Assembly: GCA_030432025.1 (NCBI GenBank)
Contig: JAUIIA010000001.1
Span: 1-64,000, forward strand
Direction: 5' to 3'
DNA from: Alphaproteobacteria bacterium
Lineage (GTDB): Bacteria > Pseudomonadota > Alphaproteobacteria > Micavibrionales > Micavibrionaceae
Length of the DNA stretch: 64,000 nt
Below, in pieces: positions 36,273-44,956 of this stretch. Below the pieces are notes generated by a model. The model worked only from the letters and a program-made list of their open reading frames with translations. It was not told the DNA's origin and ran no database searches. The first letter of the stretch is position 1, and every line of letters starts with the position of its first letter. The translations under genes were made by a program, and so were the position numbers.

Positions 36273-36989
36273 TTAGGCTGCCTCTGCTGTACCGACATAC
36301 ATATACCCGACGCCACGGATCGTCTTAATGACTTCTCCGCCCTCGTCGCCAATCTTCTTACGTATGCGTCCCACCTGTATATCTATAGCGCGATCATAAA
36401 CATCGTATTCCCCGTCCCGGGTCAGATCGAACAGCTGTTCTCTGGACAATGCCCTATTAGGGGCCATGACAAGAGCCTCAAGCAATTTGAACTCCCCCGT
36501 AGTCAGGTTGATCGATCCACCATCCTTATCGAACAGCTGATACTGCGCACGGTCCAAAACCCAGCGGTCCAGATTTAAAGTATCGGATTGCGGTTTCTCT
36601 TCGGCATTGTCCTTACCGCCATCGTCACGGCGGCGCGCAACAGCCTTTATGCGGGCAGCAAGTTCGCGCATTTCAAACGGCTTGGTCATATAGTCGTCGG
36701 CGCCCATTTCCAGGCAGACAATCTTTTCCGTCGTATCACTCTTGCCGGACACAACTATAATAGCGGCATCGGATTTTGCTTTCATTTGGGGAATCAGAGT
36801 TAACCCCTCCCCGTCCGGTAAGTTCAGATCCAGAAGGATTGTGTCATAAGTAACGGCTTCTAACTTTTCCAGCGCTGTTTGCACATCAACGGCTTTAAGC
36901 ACTTTATAGCCTTCTCCCTCAAGATAGTGCTCGATGACGGTCTGCAGGTTGTCGTCATCATCAATAGTTAGAACAGTGCCTTTTTTCAT
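36273..36989 (-). CDS. OmpR-family response regulator
   Basis: A 238-residue two-component regulator: receiver domain (about 1-120) with DDDDN, phospho-acceptor Asp in LDLNLPDGEG and Lys in TKPFEMRE, then a winged helix DNA-binding domain with FKLLEALVMAPNRALSREQL and VGRIRKKIGDEGGEVIKTIRGVGYMY. No kinase is directly adjacent; the nearest is the CHASE3 hybrid kinase beyond the sigma gene, which is a candidate partner only by proximity. Confidence 0.93.
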   Translation of the reverse strand: MKKGTVLTIDDDDNLQTVIEHYLEGEGYKVLKAVDVQTALEKLEAVTYDTILLDLNLPDGEGLTLIPQMKAKSDAAIIVVSGKSDTTEKIVCLEMGADDYMTKPFEMRELAARIKAVARRRDDGGKDNAEEKPQSDTLNLDRWVLDRAQYQLFDKDGGSINLTTGEFKLLEALVMAPNRALSREQLFDLTRDGEYDVYDRAIDIQVGRIRKKIGDEGGEVIKTIRGVGYMYVGTAEAA

Positions 36990-37161
36990 AAAGAACCCTT
37001 ATTAAGCGCGGATACCCTTATCTAGAGCGATTTTCATGCGATTATCAATATCTTTGTTACAGTATTGTTACATTTTTTTTCACCACTGATACATAGCTGA
37101 CAACGGCAACTTACGAACGCTCTCTACCATTGAAGATGTAGAAACGAAAAAGGAGCTATTA

Positions 37162-37701
37162 ATGTTCAGCAACACTGAATTGTTACAACACAACGAAAGA
37201 TTGGAAAAATTTGCATACAAACTCACTAGAAATGAGGCTGATGCGCAAGATCTTTTGCAATCAACGCTTCTAAGAGCAATCGAGAAAAAAGAATTATTTA
37301 AAACAGGTAGCAACCTATACAGCTGGTTATCCAAAATTATGTACAACCTGTTTGTGTCTGCTTACCGCCGTAAGACTAAATTTGAAACACAATATGACCC
37401 CGAGCCATATATCGAGAAGCAGAAATTGGACGCTTCACAGGATATCAAAATGGAATTTCAGGATGTCGACAATGCAATGGATGAATTGTCAGATGACCAC
37501 CGTGAAGTCCTGGTAATGGTTTGCGTTAAGGGCATGCAATATGCCGAGGTTTCCGACAAGCTGGATATTCCGGTCGGTACTGTTCGTTCCCGCCTATCAA
37601 GAGCGCGTGAAAACTTGCAGGCCCGTCTGGAGGAAACCAAGGAAACGATTCCCTACGTCCCCACCGTGCCGCGCACACATCAAGCATGTGTCGCAGCCTA
37701 A
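37162..37701 (+). CDS. EcfG-type extracytoplasmic sigma factor
   Basis: A 179-residue sigma-70 factor with only regions 2 and 4. Region 2 contains ADAQDLLQSTLLRAIEKKELF and GSNLYSWLSKIMYN; region 4 contains LSDDHREVLVMVCVKGMQYAEVSDKL and the helix-turn-helix PVGTVRSRLSRAREN. This pattern is that of EcfG, the alphaproteobacterial general-stress sigma, whose promoters carry GGAAC and CGTT. AAGGAG precedes ATG 37162. NepR and PhyR, the usual neighbours, are absent here, so it may be a paralogue or may be controlled from elsewhere. Confidence 0.85.
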   Translation: MFSNTELLQHNERLEKFAYKLTRNEADAQDLLQSTLLRAIEKKELFKTGSNLYSWLSKIMYNLFVSAYRRKTKFETQYDPEPYIEKQKLDASQDIKMEFQDVDNAMDELSDDHREVLVMVCVKGMQYAEVSDKLDIPVGTVRSRLSRARENLQARLEETKETIPYVPTVPRTHQACVAA

Positions 37702-37707
37702 ACTCAC

Positions 37708-37738
37708 AAAAAGCAGCTTTTAGTTAAGCTGCTTTTTT
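37708..37738. terminator. bidirectional terminator between sigma and hybrid kinase genes
   Basis: AAAAAGCAGCTT (37708-37719), loop, AAGCTGCTTTTTT (37726-37738). The kinase stop codon lies at the edge of the loop. Confidence 0.8.
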
Positions 37739-39955
37739 CTTTTCTCTGAGAAACTTCAGGATCTCTTTTTTAAGATCTTTTTCAACGATCGGCTTGGGCA
37801 GGTAAGCATCCATGCCGGCGTCTATGCATTTACTCTTATCCCCGACGAGCGCATGCGCCGTCATACCGATAATCGGTGTACGGTCGAGTTTGTTTTTGAT
37901 CTCGATCTTTCGAATTTCGTTTGTCGCGGTGAAGCCGTCCATCTCCGGCATCTGTACGTCCATAAGAACGATGTCGTAATGGTTCTTTTCCCACAAAGCC
38001 AAACCTTCGGCGCCTGTACGGCCAACATCATACTCAAAACCAAGCTCTTCCAAAATGTAACCAAGGACCACGATATTGCCCTCGTAATCCTCAACGACCA
38101 GTACCTTTGAGGTTCCTTCCGCTTCGGCCTTCAAGCTTTCATTGAGCTTTTTGAGGGTATGTCTGCTTTGTTTATTGTCAGCCTGTTTTTGGGAAACATT
38201 GGCTGGAATGAAGAACGAAAATGTCGAACCCTTGCCATGCTCACTGCTTAAAAAGATATCGCCCTTCATAAGCTGCGCAAGCTTCTTGGAGATCGGCAAG
38301 CCCAACCCTGTGCCGCCATATTTACGCGAGACACTGGAATCCGCCTGTTTAAAACGTTCAAAGATAAGGTCGAAGTCCTCGGGCAGAATGCCTATCCCTG
38401 TATCCGCGACATCAATTCTTAGGAAGTCCTGATCGTCACGCTCCTCGTAGTAAGCCCGCACTTTTACTCCGCCCTCATCGGTAAACTTGATCGCATTACC
38501 GATAAGATTCACGAGCACCTGACGTACACGGGCGCTGTCACCGACCATGATGTCATTCTTATCAATATCGTAGTCAAAGACGAAGCTGATGCCTTTCTCG
38601 TTAGCCTTGATGGACATCATGCTTATGGTTTGTTCGAAGATTTTATGCAGCTCGTACTCTTCTTCAACCAGTTCGATCTCACCGCTTTCGATCTTGGAAA
38701 AATCAAGGATGTCATTGATCAACTCTTTCAGGGACATCGTACTGGACCCTAATGTCTTCACGAGTTGTTGCTGTTTTTCATTTAGCTCTTTGGCTTGCTT
38801 CTCCAAAATTTCAGCGATGCCGCTGATGGCTGTTACAGGTGTTCTGATTTCGTGGCTCATGTGCGCGAGGAATTCGCTTTTTGCGCGGTTAGCCGACATA
38901 GCCTCTTCTTTGTCTGCCTTCAGTTTTTCCTGTGTTTGTTTCATGTGCGTGATATCGCTGTGCGCACCAACGACACGGTAAGCCGTGCCGTCCTTTTGGA
39001 ACAAACCTTTGGCACGGGACTGGATCCATATCCAACGCCCGGATTCGTGCTTCATGCGAAACTCGATCTCGAATTCTGAAAGATTGCCGTTCACATATTC
39101 CTGCGTATATTCCCAGACACGGTCGCGGTCATCAGGATGCAGCCGGTCCACAGAGAAATCCAACGTGTCCTTTTTCCCGCTGCTTTCAATGCCCAGTTGC
39201 TGGAAAAACCGGCGAGAGTAGAAAACTTTGTTTTCCTCTACATCCCAGTCCCAGATACCGTCTTGCGTACCGTCAACGGCAAGAACAAAGCGGTCTTCTG
39301 AAGCTTTCAAGCTCTGCTCGACCTTACTGCGCTTACGTTGTGAATGGAGCAAAAATGCGTTGAACAGCAACAACACCGCCATACCGGCACACAAGCCGAC
39401 GAGCAAGGTTCTGAAATAGCCCTTCTTCTTCTTGTCCAGAATAAGGATACGTTCCTGTAGTAAGGAGTACTCTTCCTCCAGAAGAGCTTTATTAATCCGC
39501 AAGATATCTTCACGAAGACCATTGATGAGGCTTACATCCTTTAGCGGATTTTCCTCTTCCAGCTCTCCTGTGAGCTGTGCCCTCTCGTCCAGAGCCAGAG
39601 AAAATTCAGTGAAATATGTTCTGATTTCGCTTAATCGGCTCTCCTGAGACGGGTTGCCTTCCGTCATTTCCGCCAAAGAGGAAATGTGATCAGAACCCTT
39701 TTCCTTCATTTCCTGATATTCGCTGAAAAACTGATCGTCAGATGTCAGGAGGTATCCTCTTTGTGAGGCCAGCATCGCGCGCACAACGCTTGAGAATTGT
39801 TGTGCCTCGATAATCACTTTGTGTGTGCGGGAGACCCATTCTTCTGTTTTATCGAGCTCTTTTTCGCCCTGAACAAGGTAATAGACTAGCGCGCCGACGC
39901 TCACAAACAGGAACACGACAAAAATTGCGTAGTTACGTATGAATACCTTATCCAA
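37724..39955 (-). CDS. CHASE3-PAS hybrid sensor histidine kinase
   Basis: A 743-residue kinase. Two membrane helices (about 10-28 and 180-200) flank a periplasmic CHASE3 domain (SSVVRAMLASQRGYLLTSDD). A PAS domain (DRFVLAVDGTQDGIWDWD) and PAC segment follow, then HisKA (MSHEIRTPVTAISG), HATPase (NLIGNAIKFTDEGG, DTGIGI, GGTGLGLPI) and a C-terminal receiver (VVEDYEGN, LMDVQMPEMDG). I place the start at TTG 39955, after AAAGGT. The frame stays open a further 108 codons, but that stretch reads as non-protein-like (C/R-rich) and overlaps the DUF1328 gene and its terminator. Confidence 0.85.
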   Translation of the reverse strand: MDKVFIRNYAIFVVFLFVSVGALVYYLVQGEKELDKTEEWVSRTHKVIIEAQQFSSVVRAMLASQRGYLLTSDDQFFSEYQEMKEKGSDHISSLAEMTEGNPSQESRLSEIRTYFTEFSLALDERAQLTGELEEENPLKDVSLINGLREDILRINKALLEEEYSLLQERILILDKKKKGYFRTLLVGLCAGMAVLLLFNAFLLHSQRKRSKVEQSLKASEDRFVLAVDGTQDGIWDWDVEENKVFYSRRFFQQLGIESSGKKDTLDFSVDRLHPDDRDRVWEYTQEYVNGNLSEFEIEFRMKHESGRWIWIQSRAKGLFQKDGTAYRVVGAHSDITHMKQTQEKLKADKEEAMSANRAKSEFLAHMSHEIRTPVTAISGIAEILEKQAKELNEKQQQLVKTLGSSTMSLKELINDILDFSKIESGEIELVEEEYELHKIFEQTISMMSIKANEKGISFVFDYDIDKNDIMVGDSARVRQVLVNLIGNAIKFTDEGGVKVRAYYEERDDQDFLRIDVADTGIGILPEDFDLIFERFKQADSSVSRKYGGTGLGLPISKKLAQLMKGDIFLSSEHGKGSTFSFFIPANVSQKQADNKQSRHTLKKLNESLKAEAEGTSKVLVVEDYEGNIVVLGYILEELGFEYDVGRTGAEGLALWEKNHYDIVLMDVQMPEMDGFTATNEIRKIEIKNKLDRTPIIGMTAHALVGDKSKCIDAGMDAYLPKPIVEKDLKKEILKFLREKKKAA

Positions 39956-40012
39956 AAAAGTACCTTTCAAGGGAAACCCCAGTAATACGGCAAAACGCTT
40001 AAGATAGCCACG

Positions 40013-40048
40013 AAAAAAGGCGCTTCCCTTACAGAAAGCGCCTTTTAT
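40013..40048 (-). terminator. terminator of the DUF1328 gene
   Basis: On the minus strand AAGGCGCTT (40044-40036), 10-base loop, AAGCGCCTT (40025-40017), then a T-run (40016-40013). It separates this gene from the hybrid kinase downstream. Confidence 0.75.
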
Positions 40049-40062
40049 TAGATTTCTCTTAG

Positions 40063-40239
40063 TTATGCAGGTGGTGCGCGTCCTCTTAAAGCACCAACCA
40101 GTGCAGATATAAGAAACAGTGCTAAGAACACGATGAACACGATTTGCGCGATTTCTACTGAAACAGCGGCAACTCCACCGAAGCCTAGTACAGCCGCAAT
40201 AAGGGCGATGACTAGAAATGTGAGGGCCCAACCGAGCAT
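40063..40239 (-). CDS. DUF1328 (YtjA-like) small membrane protein
   Basis: A 58-codon gene hidden in another frame of the open region upstream of the hybrid kinase: ATG 40239 with AAAGGAG 7 bases before it, stop TAA 40063-40065. The protein starts [20 protein letters not shown], has a second hydrophobic stretch ([19 protein letters not shown]) and ends LRGRAPPA, the DUF1328 pattern. It has its own EcfG-type promoter (40283-40308) and terminator. Role unknown, probably membrane stress. Confidence 0.85.
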   Translation of the reverse strand: MLGWALTFLVIALIAAVLGFGGVAAVSVEIAQIVFIVFLALFLISALVGALRGRAPPA

Positions 40240-40282
40240 GATAATCTCCTTTCAGTTCAGTTGAATTACTTCTGCCCAAACA

Positions 40283-40308
40283 TACGTATGAAGTGCCTTG
40301 CCGGTTCC
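40283..40308 (-). promoter_or_regulatory. EcfG-type promoter of the DUF1328 gene
   Basis: Minus strand GGAAC (40308-40304), 17 bases, CGTA (40286-40283), 44 bases before the ATG. Confidence 0.6.
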
Positions 40309-40331
40309 AAATTTTTTTCTTTTATGAATAC

Positions 40332-40357
40332 GGAACTTCAAGCATTTTTAAATGTAT
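40332..40357 (+). promoter_or_regulatory. possible EcfG-type promoter of the 61-aa anti-sigma-like gene
   Basis: GGAAC (40332-40336), 17 bases, GTAT (40354-40357), ending 57 bases before ATG 40414. The -10 is weaker than in the other cases. It lies back-to-back with the DUF1328 promoter. Confidence 0.45.
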
Positions 40358-40413
40358 GATTCCCTAGAGTTAGCGAGAGACAGAACGGAACAAAGGAGCT
40401 TGCGGAGTTTGCA

Positions 40414-40599
40414 ATGCAACACAAAATAATCACCCGATATGATGTAGAGGCGCTGCTAGACAACGAACTATCATGGAAAGATGCCAAAGACGTCATGCAA
40501 CATTTGGAAAATGACCGGACCTTGGCAAAATACTATCAGACCCTGAGGCAGCAAAAGAAACAGCTGCAATCATGGTGGGCGAACACACATAACGATTAA
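40414..40599 (+). CDS. short anti-sigma-factor-like protein
   Basis: A 61-residue soluble protein. RYDVEALLDNELSWKDAKDVMQHLENDRTLAKYYQTLRQQ follows the pattern of the N-terminal sigma-binding helices of ECF anti-sigma factors ('DGEL...HL..D..L...Y...R'), but the zinc-binding His-x3-Cys-x2-Cys and the membrane helix are absent. CGGAG lies 6 bases before ATG 40414. It lies 2.7 kb from the sigma gene. An anti-sigma function is inference; a free-standing sigma-binding decoy is possible. Confidence 0.6.
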   Translation: MQHKIITRYDVEALLDNELSWKDAKDVMQHLENDRTLAKYYQTLRQQKKQLQSWWANTHND

Positions 40600-40622
40600 C
40601 CCCTTGAAAAGCAATTAATTCC

Positions 40623-40647
40623 GGAACTTTGCCATACACCAAACGTA
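40623..40647 (+). promoter_or_regulatory. EcfG-type promoter of the hemerythrin gene
   Basis: GGAAC (40623-40627), 16 bases, CGTA (40644-40647). Transcription would start near 40654, which rules out the GTG at 40655 as the start codon and supports ATG 40667. Confidence 0.6.
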
Positions 40648-40666
40648 TGGTTGGGTGAGGTCAATT

Positions 40667-41164
40667 ATGGATATCAAAAACAACATTCAATACGATCACG
40701 AAAAGATCAAAAAATACATCTTCGACATAGAGGCGCTGGGCCGCTCTGATTCAGCGCTCCGCAAGCCGCTATTTAACGTGCTGCGCAATGAGCTATTGAT
40801 CGTTCAGAAAGCTGAAGAAGCCACGCTGTATGATGCACTTGAGGCGCGTCAGCGTGACGGCAAACTCGTTGATAAGCTAGAGACTGAGAACGAGACGATC
40901 AGGTCCTTACTGAAGGCCATTAAAAAGAGCGAGCCTAATTCCGATGAATGGCATGATAATTTTGTGAAGCTGAAACATCACGTTATCAATCACTTTGATA
41001 AGGAAGAGCGTAAGCTTCTGCCCAAAGCTGAAAAAGCACTACCGACAGAAGAAGTCGCGCAAAGCTTTGATGATAAGAAAAGAGCGCTATGGAACACTAA
41101 AACAATGGTTGAAGAGGTTTCCGCATGCGAAGATTTTTCCAAGACTGTACGGCAAGCGGCGTAA
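40667..41164 (+). CDS. hemerythrin HHE-domain protein
   Basis: A 165-residue four-helix protein with His/Glu pairs spaced as in HHE cation-binding domains: YDHEKIKKYI near residue 9, KLKHHVINHFDKEERKLLP near 103-121. It likely binds a di-iron centre and senses or buffers oxygen, nitric oxide or iron. It is monocistronic under an EcfG-type promoter. The usual family length is about 150-190. Confidence 0.85.
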   Translation: MDIKNNIQYDHEKIKKYIFDIEALGRSDSALRKPLFNVLRNELLIVQKAEEATLYDALEARQRDGKLVDKLETENETIRSLLKAIKKSEPNSDEWHDNFVKLKHHVINHFDKEERKLLPKAEKALPTEEVAQSFDDKKRALWNTKTMVEEVSACEDFSKTVRQAA

Positions 41165-41177
41165 TTTGAGGGAAAAA

Positions 41178-41253
41178 TGGTGATCGCGCAGGGATTCGAA
41201 CCCTGGACCTACTGATTAAAAGTCAGTTGCTCTACCAGCTGAGCTACGCGATC
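41178..41253 (-). tRNA. tRNA-Lys (anticodon TTT)
   Basis: Cloverleaf on the minus strand: acceptor GATCGCG with CGCGATC (41253-41247 and 41188-41182), D-loop AGCTCAGCTGGTAGAGC, anticodon stem CTGAC-TTTTAA-T-CAG with anticodon TTT, T-loop GGTTCGAATCC, discriminator A and encoded CCA (41180-41178). Confidence 0.97.
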
Positions 41254-41347
41254 ATCATGAAATGACTTGGGAATACCAAGATTTTGCAGCAACATATGGA
41301 TTTCAGCGGCAAAGGTCAAGCTTTTCTGATGCTTAATTCAACGAGTT

Positions 41348-41860
41348 TTAGTCTGAAAATTTTGAACTCAGTTTTTCAGCCACATTCGGGGTGACAAATT
41401 CGTCAACGTTGCCGCCTAAGGAACTGATTTCCTTAACAAAGCTGGCAGAGACAAACTGCCATTTATCAGATGCCATCAAAAACACTGTTTCCAGATTCGG
41501 GTCCAGCTTGGCGTTCATACCGGTGAGCTGAAATTCATATTCAAAGTCAGAAACGGCGCGCAACCCCCTGAAAATACAAGAAGCGTTCTCTTCGCGAGCA
41601 AAGTCGACCAGAAGCGTATCGAACCCCTTTATGACGATTTCACAGCCCTTCTCGTTCAAATTACCAATATCGGTTTTCACCATTTCCACACGCTCTTCAA
41701 AAGTAAAAAGCGGCCCTTTGCGGCTTTTTACGGCGACACCGATGACCAGACGGTCAACCATGCAGCTTGCACGGCGAATAAGGTGTAAATGCCCCTTCGT
41801 TACGGGGTCGAATGTGCCGGGATATACGCCTGTTAAAAATTTTCCGTTTTTTGTAGTCAT
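41348..41860 (-). CDS. coaD: phosphopantetheine adenylyltransferase
   Basis: Penultimate step of coenzyme A synthesis: transfers AMP from ATP to 4'-phosphopantetheine. It has 170 residues with the nucleotidyl-transferase motif GTFDPVTKGHLHLI (TxGH type) at the start, FRGLRAVSDFEYEFQL in the middle and the SSSxVKEI-like SASFVKEISSLGG end. Usual length is about 160. It starts at ATG 41860. Confidence 0.95.
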   Translation of the reverse strand: MTTKNGKFLTGVYPGTFDPVTKGHLHLIRRASCMVDRLVIGVAVKSRKGPLFTFEERVEMVKTDIGNLNEKGCEIVIKGFDTLLVDFAREENASCIFRGLRAVSDFEYEFQLTGMNAKLDPNLETVFLMASDKWQFVSASFVKEISSLGGNVDEFVTPNVAEKLSSKFSD

Positions 41861-41930
41861 GAACTTTTCGATGATTTTTACGTTGGTCTAACTGAATTAC
41901 AGAAAAAACGAACAAAAAGAAAGCAGGATC

Positions 41931-42128
41931 ATGAAACTTAGACCAATTACCTCCCTCATCACTTTGTCGGCACTCACATTGCTGATCTCAGGAAGTGTGG
42001 TCATTTCAGCATTCAACCGCATGCCGCCTGCTGAAAACCTGTTAGGGACAACGGGTATGTATGAGGTGGGTCAGAGCGGTGAGCAAGCCCCGCAGGAGCT
42101 TGCTATGCTTGAAAGCCGTAATCAGTAA
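41931..42128 (+). CDS. small single-anchor membrane protein, unknown
   Basis: A 65-residue protein with one N-terminal hydrophobic segment (about residues 8-28) and a short Pro/Glu-rich tail (EQAPQELAMLES). AGGATC lies before ATG 41931. It converges with gyrA, only 3 bp apart. No family recognised; it could be a false positive, but the ribosome site, hydrophobic start and fit between two genes argue for it. Confidence 0.5.
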   Translation: MKLRPITSLITLSALTLLISGSVVISAFNRMPPAENLLGTTGMYEVGQSGEQAPQELAMLESRNQ

Positions 42129-42131
42129 GGC

Positions 42132-44927
42132 TTATTCTTCGGCATCACCCTCAGGTGCAGCCTCTTCGGCTGGTGCTTCTGAAGCTTCCGCTTCGCCTTC
42201 ACCTTCAACTGTTGCAGCAGCCTCTTCACCTTCGGCGCCTTCCGGCAATTCGTCTTCTTCGTCTTCCTGAATGAGCCACGCGACAGACACCACATTCTCA
42301 TCATCAGCGACCTTGAACACGGTTACGCCCTGCGCGCTACGTCCTGTTACACGGATGTTTTCAACAGGTGTACGGATCAGCTTGCCCTGGTCAGTCACCA
42401 GCATGATCTGGTGGCTGTCTGTTACCGGGAAGGTTGCAACCACTTCACCGCCGTTTTTCTTGGTCAGAGACATGTTGGCCACGCCCTGCCCGCCACGGCC
42501 GGATACACGGTATTCGTAAGCGGATGTGCGCTTACCGTAACCCTTGTTGGATATGGTCAGAACGATCTGTTCCTTGTCCAGCAGCTCGCGGAAGCGGTCC
42601 TCGGAAAGCTCCAGATCGGTTTCCTCATATTCGAAACCTTCATCCTCGCTACCAACAACTTGTGATGCCGCCTTAAGGTAGGCGTTACGTTCATCAGGCG
42701 TAATATCGACATGCTTGAGGATGGACATTGAGATAACCTCATCGTCCTTATCCTTCATCTTCACGCCGCGCACACCGGTAGATGTACGGCCGGAGAATAC
42801 GCGAATATCATTAACAGGGAAGCGGATCGCCTTACCCAACTTGGTCGCCAGCATGACGTCTTCATCTTCGGTACAAATTTTGACCGAAACCAGTTTTTCG
42901 TCATCGCCCAGCTTCATTGCTATCAAGCCATTTGCACGGATGTTCTTGAAGTCGGAGAGCTTATTGCGACGAACTGAGCCGTGGGAAGTGGCGAACATGA
43001 TGTCCAACTCCTTCCACCGCTCTTCATCTTCCGGCAGACGCATATAGACCGAAACAGTCTCGTCTTTTTCCAACGGTAGAAGGTTCACAAGGGCCTTACC
43101 CTTTGATGTCGGGTTACCCAGCGGCAACTGGAACACCTTCATGCGGTGAACGATACCGCGGCTGGTGAAAAACAGGATCGGCGTGTGGGTCGAGGCCACA
43201 AACAGATCGGACACGAAATCCTCATCCTTTGTGCTCATCCCCGAACGGCCTTTACCACCGCGGCGTTGCGCACGGTATGTATCGAGCGGCACACGTTTGA
43301 CGTAGCCGCCACCCGTGATGGTCACGACCATGTCTTCGCGTTGGATCAGGTCTTCGATATCCATTTCGAATTCAGCGTCACACAGCTCCGTACGGCGCGG
43401 TGTACCGAATTTTTGTTTTACGTCCTCAAGCTCCTCAACCAGAACCGCTAGCAATTTGGCGCGGTCAGCTAGAATGGCGAGATATTCAGCGATTCTGTCT
43501 GTGATTTCACGCAATTCGCCCGCGATCTTGTCACGTTCCAAACCTGTCAGGCGGTGCAGTCGAAGGTCCAGAATGGCTTTCGCTTGCACTTCAGACATCT
43601 GGTATGTGCCATCATCATTAAGCGGATGCTCAGGGTCATCAATCAGTTCAATGAGTGGTGCAATATCCTTTGCAGCCCATGGCTTGGCCAAGAGTTTTTC
43701 TTTTGCCTCCGTCGGGTTAGGAGCATTACGGATCAATGCGATGATTTCATCGATATTTGCGACGGCAACAGCAAGACCGGCCAAAACATGGGCGCGATCA
43801 CGGGCTTTACCAAGTTCATAGACGGTACGGCGGGTGATGACTTCCTCACGGAATTTCACAAACGCCTTGATCATGTCCTTGATCAGCATCATCTGTGGTT
43901 TACCGTTATGCAGTGCCACCATGTTGCAGGCAAAGTTGGTTTGCAGGGCCGTGTGCTTGAATAACTGGTTCAAAACGACTTCGGCATTCGCATTCATTTT
44001 CAATTCAATAACTATACGGACACCGTCACGGTCAGATTCATCACGAATTTCGGAGATGTCTTCGACGACTTTTTCGCGGCCTACTTCGCCCAAACGCTCG
44101 AGCAACTTGCCTTTGTTAACCTGATACGGCACTTCGTGAACGATGATGGCTTCACGCTTACCGATTTCCTCAACGGAAGTCTTTGCGCGCATAACAACGG
44201 AGCCATTACCGGTATGGTAGGCTTTGTGAATGCCGTTTTTGCCCATGATCTGCGCCCCTGTTGGGAAGTCAGGCCCGGGGATAATCTCCAGAATCTCTTC
44301 AGTCGTCAGCGCAGGGTTTTCAACCATCGCCATACAAGCGTCGATCACTTCCCCCAGATTATGCGGCGGAATGTTGGTCGCCATACCCACGGCAATACCG
44401 CCGGCACCATTTACAAGCAGGTTAGGAATACGGGACGGCAGAACCGTTGGCTCGTTCAAGCTTTCATCATAGTTCGGACGGAAATCGACGGTTTCCTTAT
44501 CGATATCCTCAAGAAGCGTTTCAGCCGCCTTGTTCAGGCGGGCTTCCGTGTAACGCATAGCCGCAGGCGCGTCCCCGTCCATGGAACCGAAGTTCCCCTG
44601 ACCATCGACCAGCGGTAAACGCAGCGACCAAGGCTGGGCCATACGCACCATGGCGTCATAAATTGCGGAGTCACCATGCGGGTGATATTTACCCATCACG
44701 TCACCGACGATACGGGCAGACTTTTTGTAAGGTTTATCAGAAGCGTATCCGCCTTCGCGCATAGCATACAGAATGCGACGGTGAACGGGCTTCAGGCCGT
44801 CACGGACATCCGGCAAAGCACGGGACACGATAACGCTCATGGCGTAATCGAGGTAGCTTTGCTTCATCTCCTCTTCGAGAGAGATTGTCGGGAAATTTTC
44901 TTCTTCGGATACGGTGGAATCAGTCAT
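42132..44927 (-). CDS. gyrA: DNA gyrase subunit A
   Basis: Breakage-reunion subunit of gyrase. It has 931 residues. The catalytic Tyr is in [10 protein letters not shown], the quinolone region reads [17 protein letters not shown] with wild-type Ser and Asp at the two resistance positions, and the C-terminal beta-pinwheel has GyrA-box-like [10 protein letters not shown]. The tail (last 45 residues) is a long acidic Glu/Ala stretch. It starts at ATG 44927, 29 bp after the symporter stop on the same strand. Confidence 0.97.
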   Translation of the reverse strand: MTDSTVSEEENFPTISLEEEMKQSYLDYAMSVIVSRALPDVRDGLKPVHRRILYAMREGGYASDKPYKKSARIVGDVMGKYHPHGDSAIYDAMVRMAQPWSLRLPLVDGQGNFGSMDGDAPAAMRYTEARLNKAAETLLEDIDKETVDFRPNYDESLNEPTVLPSRIPNLLVNGAGGIAVGMATNIPPHNLGEVIDACMAMVENPALTTEEILEIIPGPDFPTGAQIMGKNGIHKAYHTGNGSVVMRAKTSVEEIGKREAIIVHEVPYQVNKGKLLERLGEVGREKVVEDISEIRDESDRDGVRIVIELKMNANAEVVLNQLFKHTALQTNFACNMVALHNGKPQMMLIKDMIKAFVKFREEVITRRTVYELGKARDRAHVLAGLAVAVANIDEIIALIRNAPNPTEAKEKLLAKPWAAKDIAPLIELIDDPEHPLNDDGTYQMSEVQAKAILDLRLHRLTGLERDKIAGELREITDRIAEYLAILADRAKLLAVLVEELEDVKQKFGTPRRTELCDAEFEMDIEDLIQREDMVVTITGGGYVKRVPLDTYRAQRRGGKGRSGMSTKDEDFVSDLFVASTHTPILFFTSRGIVHRMKVFQLPLGNPTSKGKALVNLLPLEKDETVSVYMRLPEDEERWKELDIMFATSHGSVRRNKLSDFKNIRANGLIAMKLGDDEKLVSVKICTEDEDVMLATKLGKAIRFPVNDIRVFSGRTSTGVRGVKMKDKDDEVISMSILKHVDITPDERNAYLKAASQVVGSEDEGFEYEETDLELSEDRFRELLDKEQIVLTISNKGYGKRTSAYEYRVSGRGGQGVANMSLTKKNGGEVVATFPVTDSHQIMLVTDQGKLIRTPVENIRVTGRSAQGVTVFKVADDENVVSVAWLIQEDEEDELPEGAEGEEAAATVEGEGEAEASEAPAEEAAPEGDAEE

Positions 44928-44956
44928 CTGTACTCTTTGGTTTTATGGCAGTTTTC

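Noticed and set aside
37724-40279. 851-residue version of the hybrid kinase
   Set aside because: The first 108 codons overlap the DUF1328 gene and its terminator and read as non-protein-like sequence; a TTG at 39955 gives a normal kinase start.
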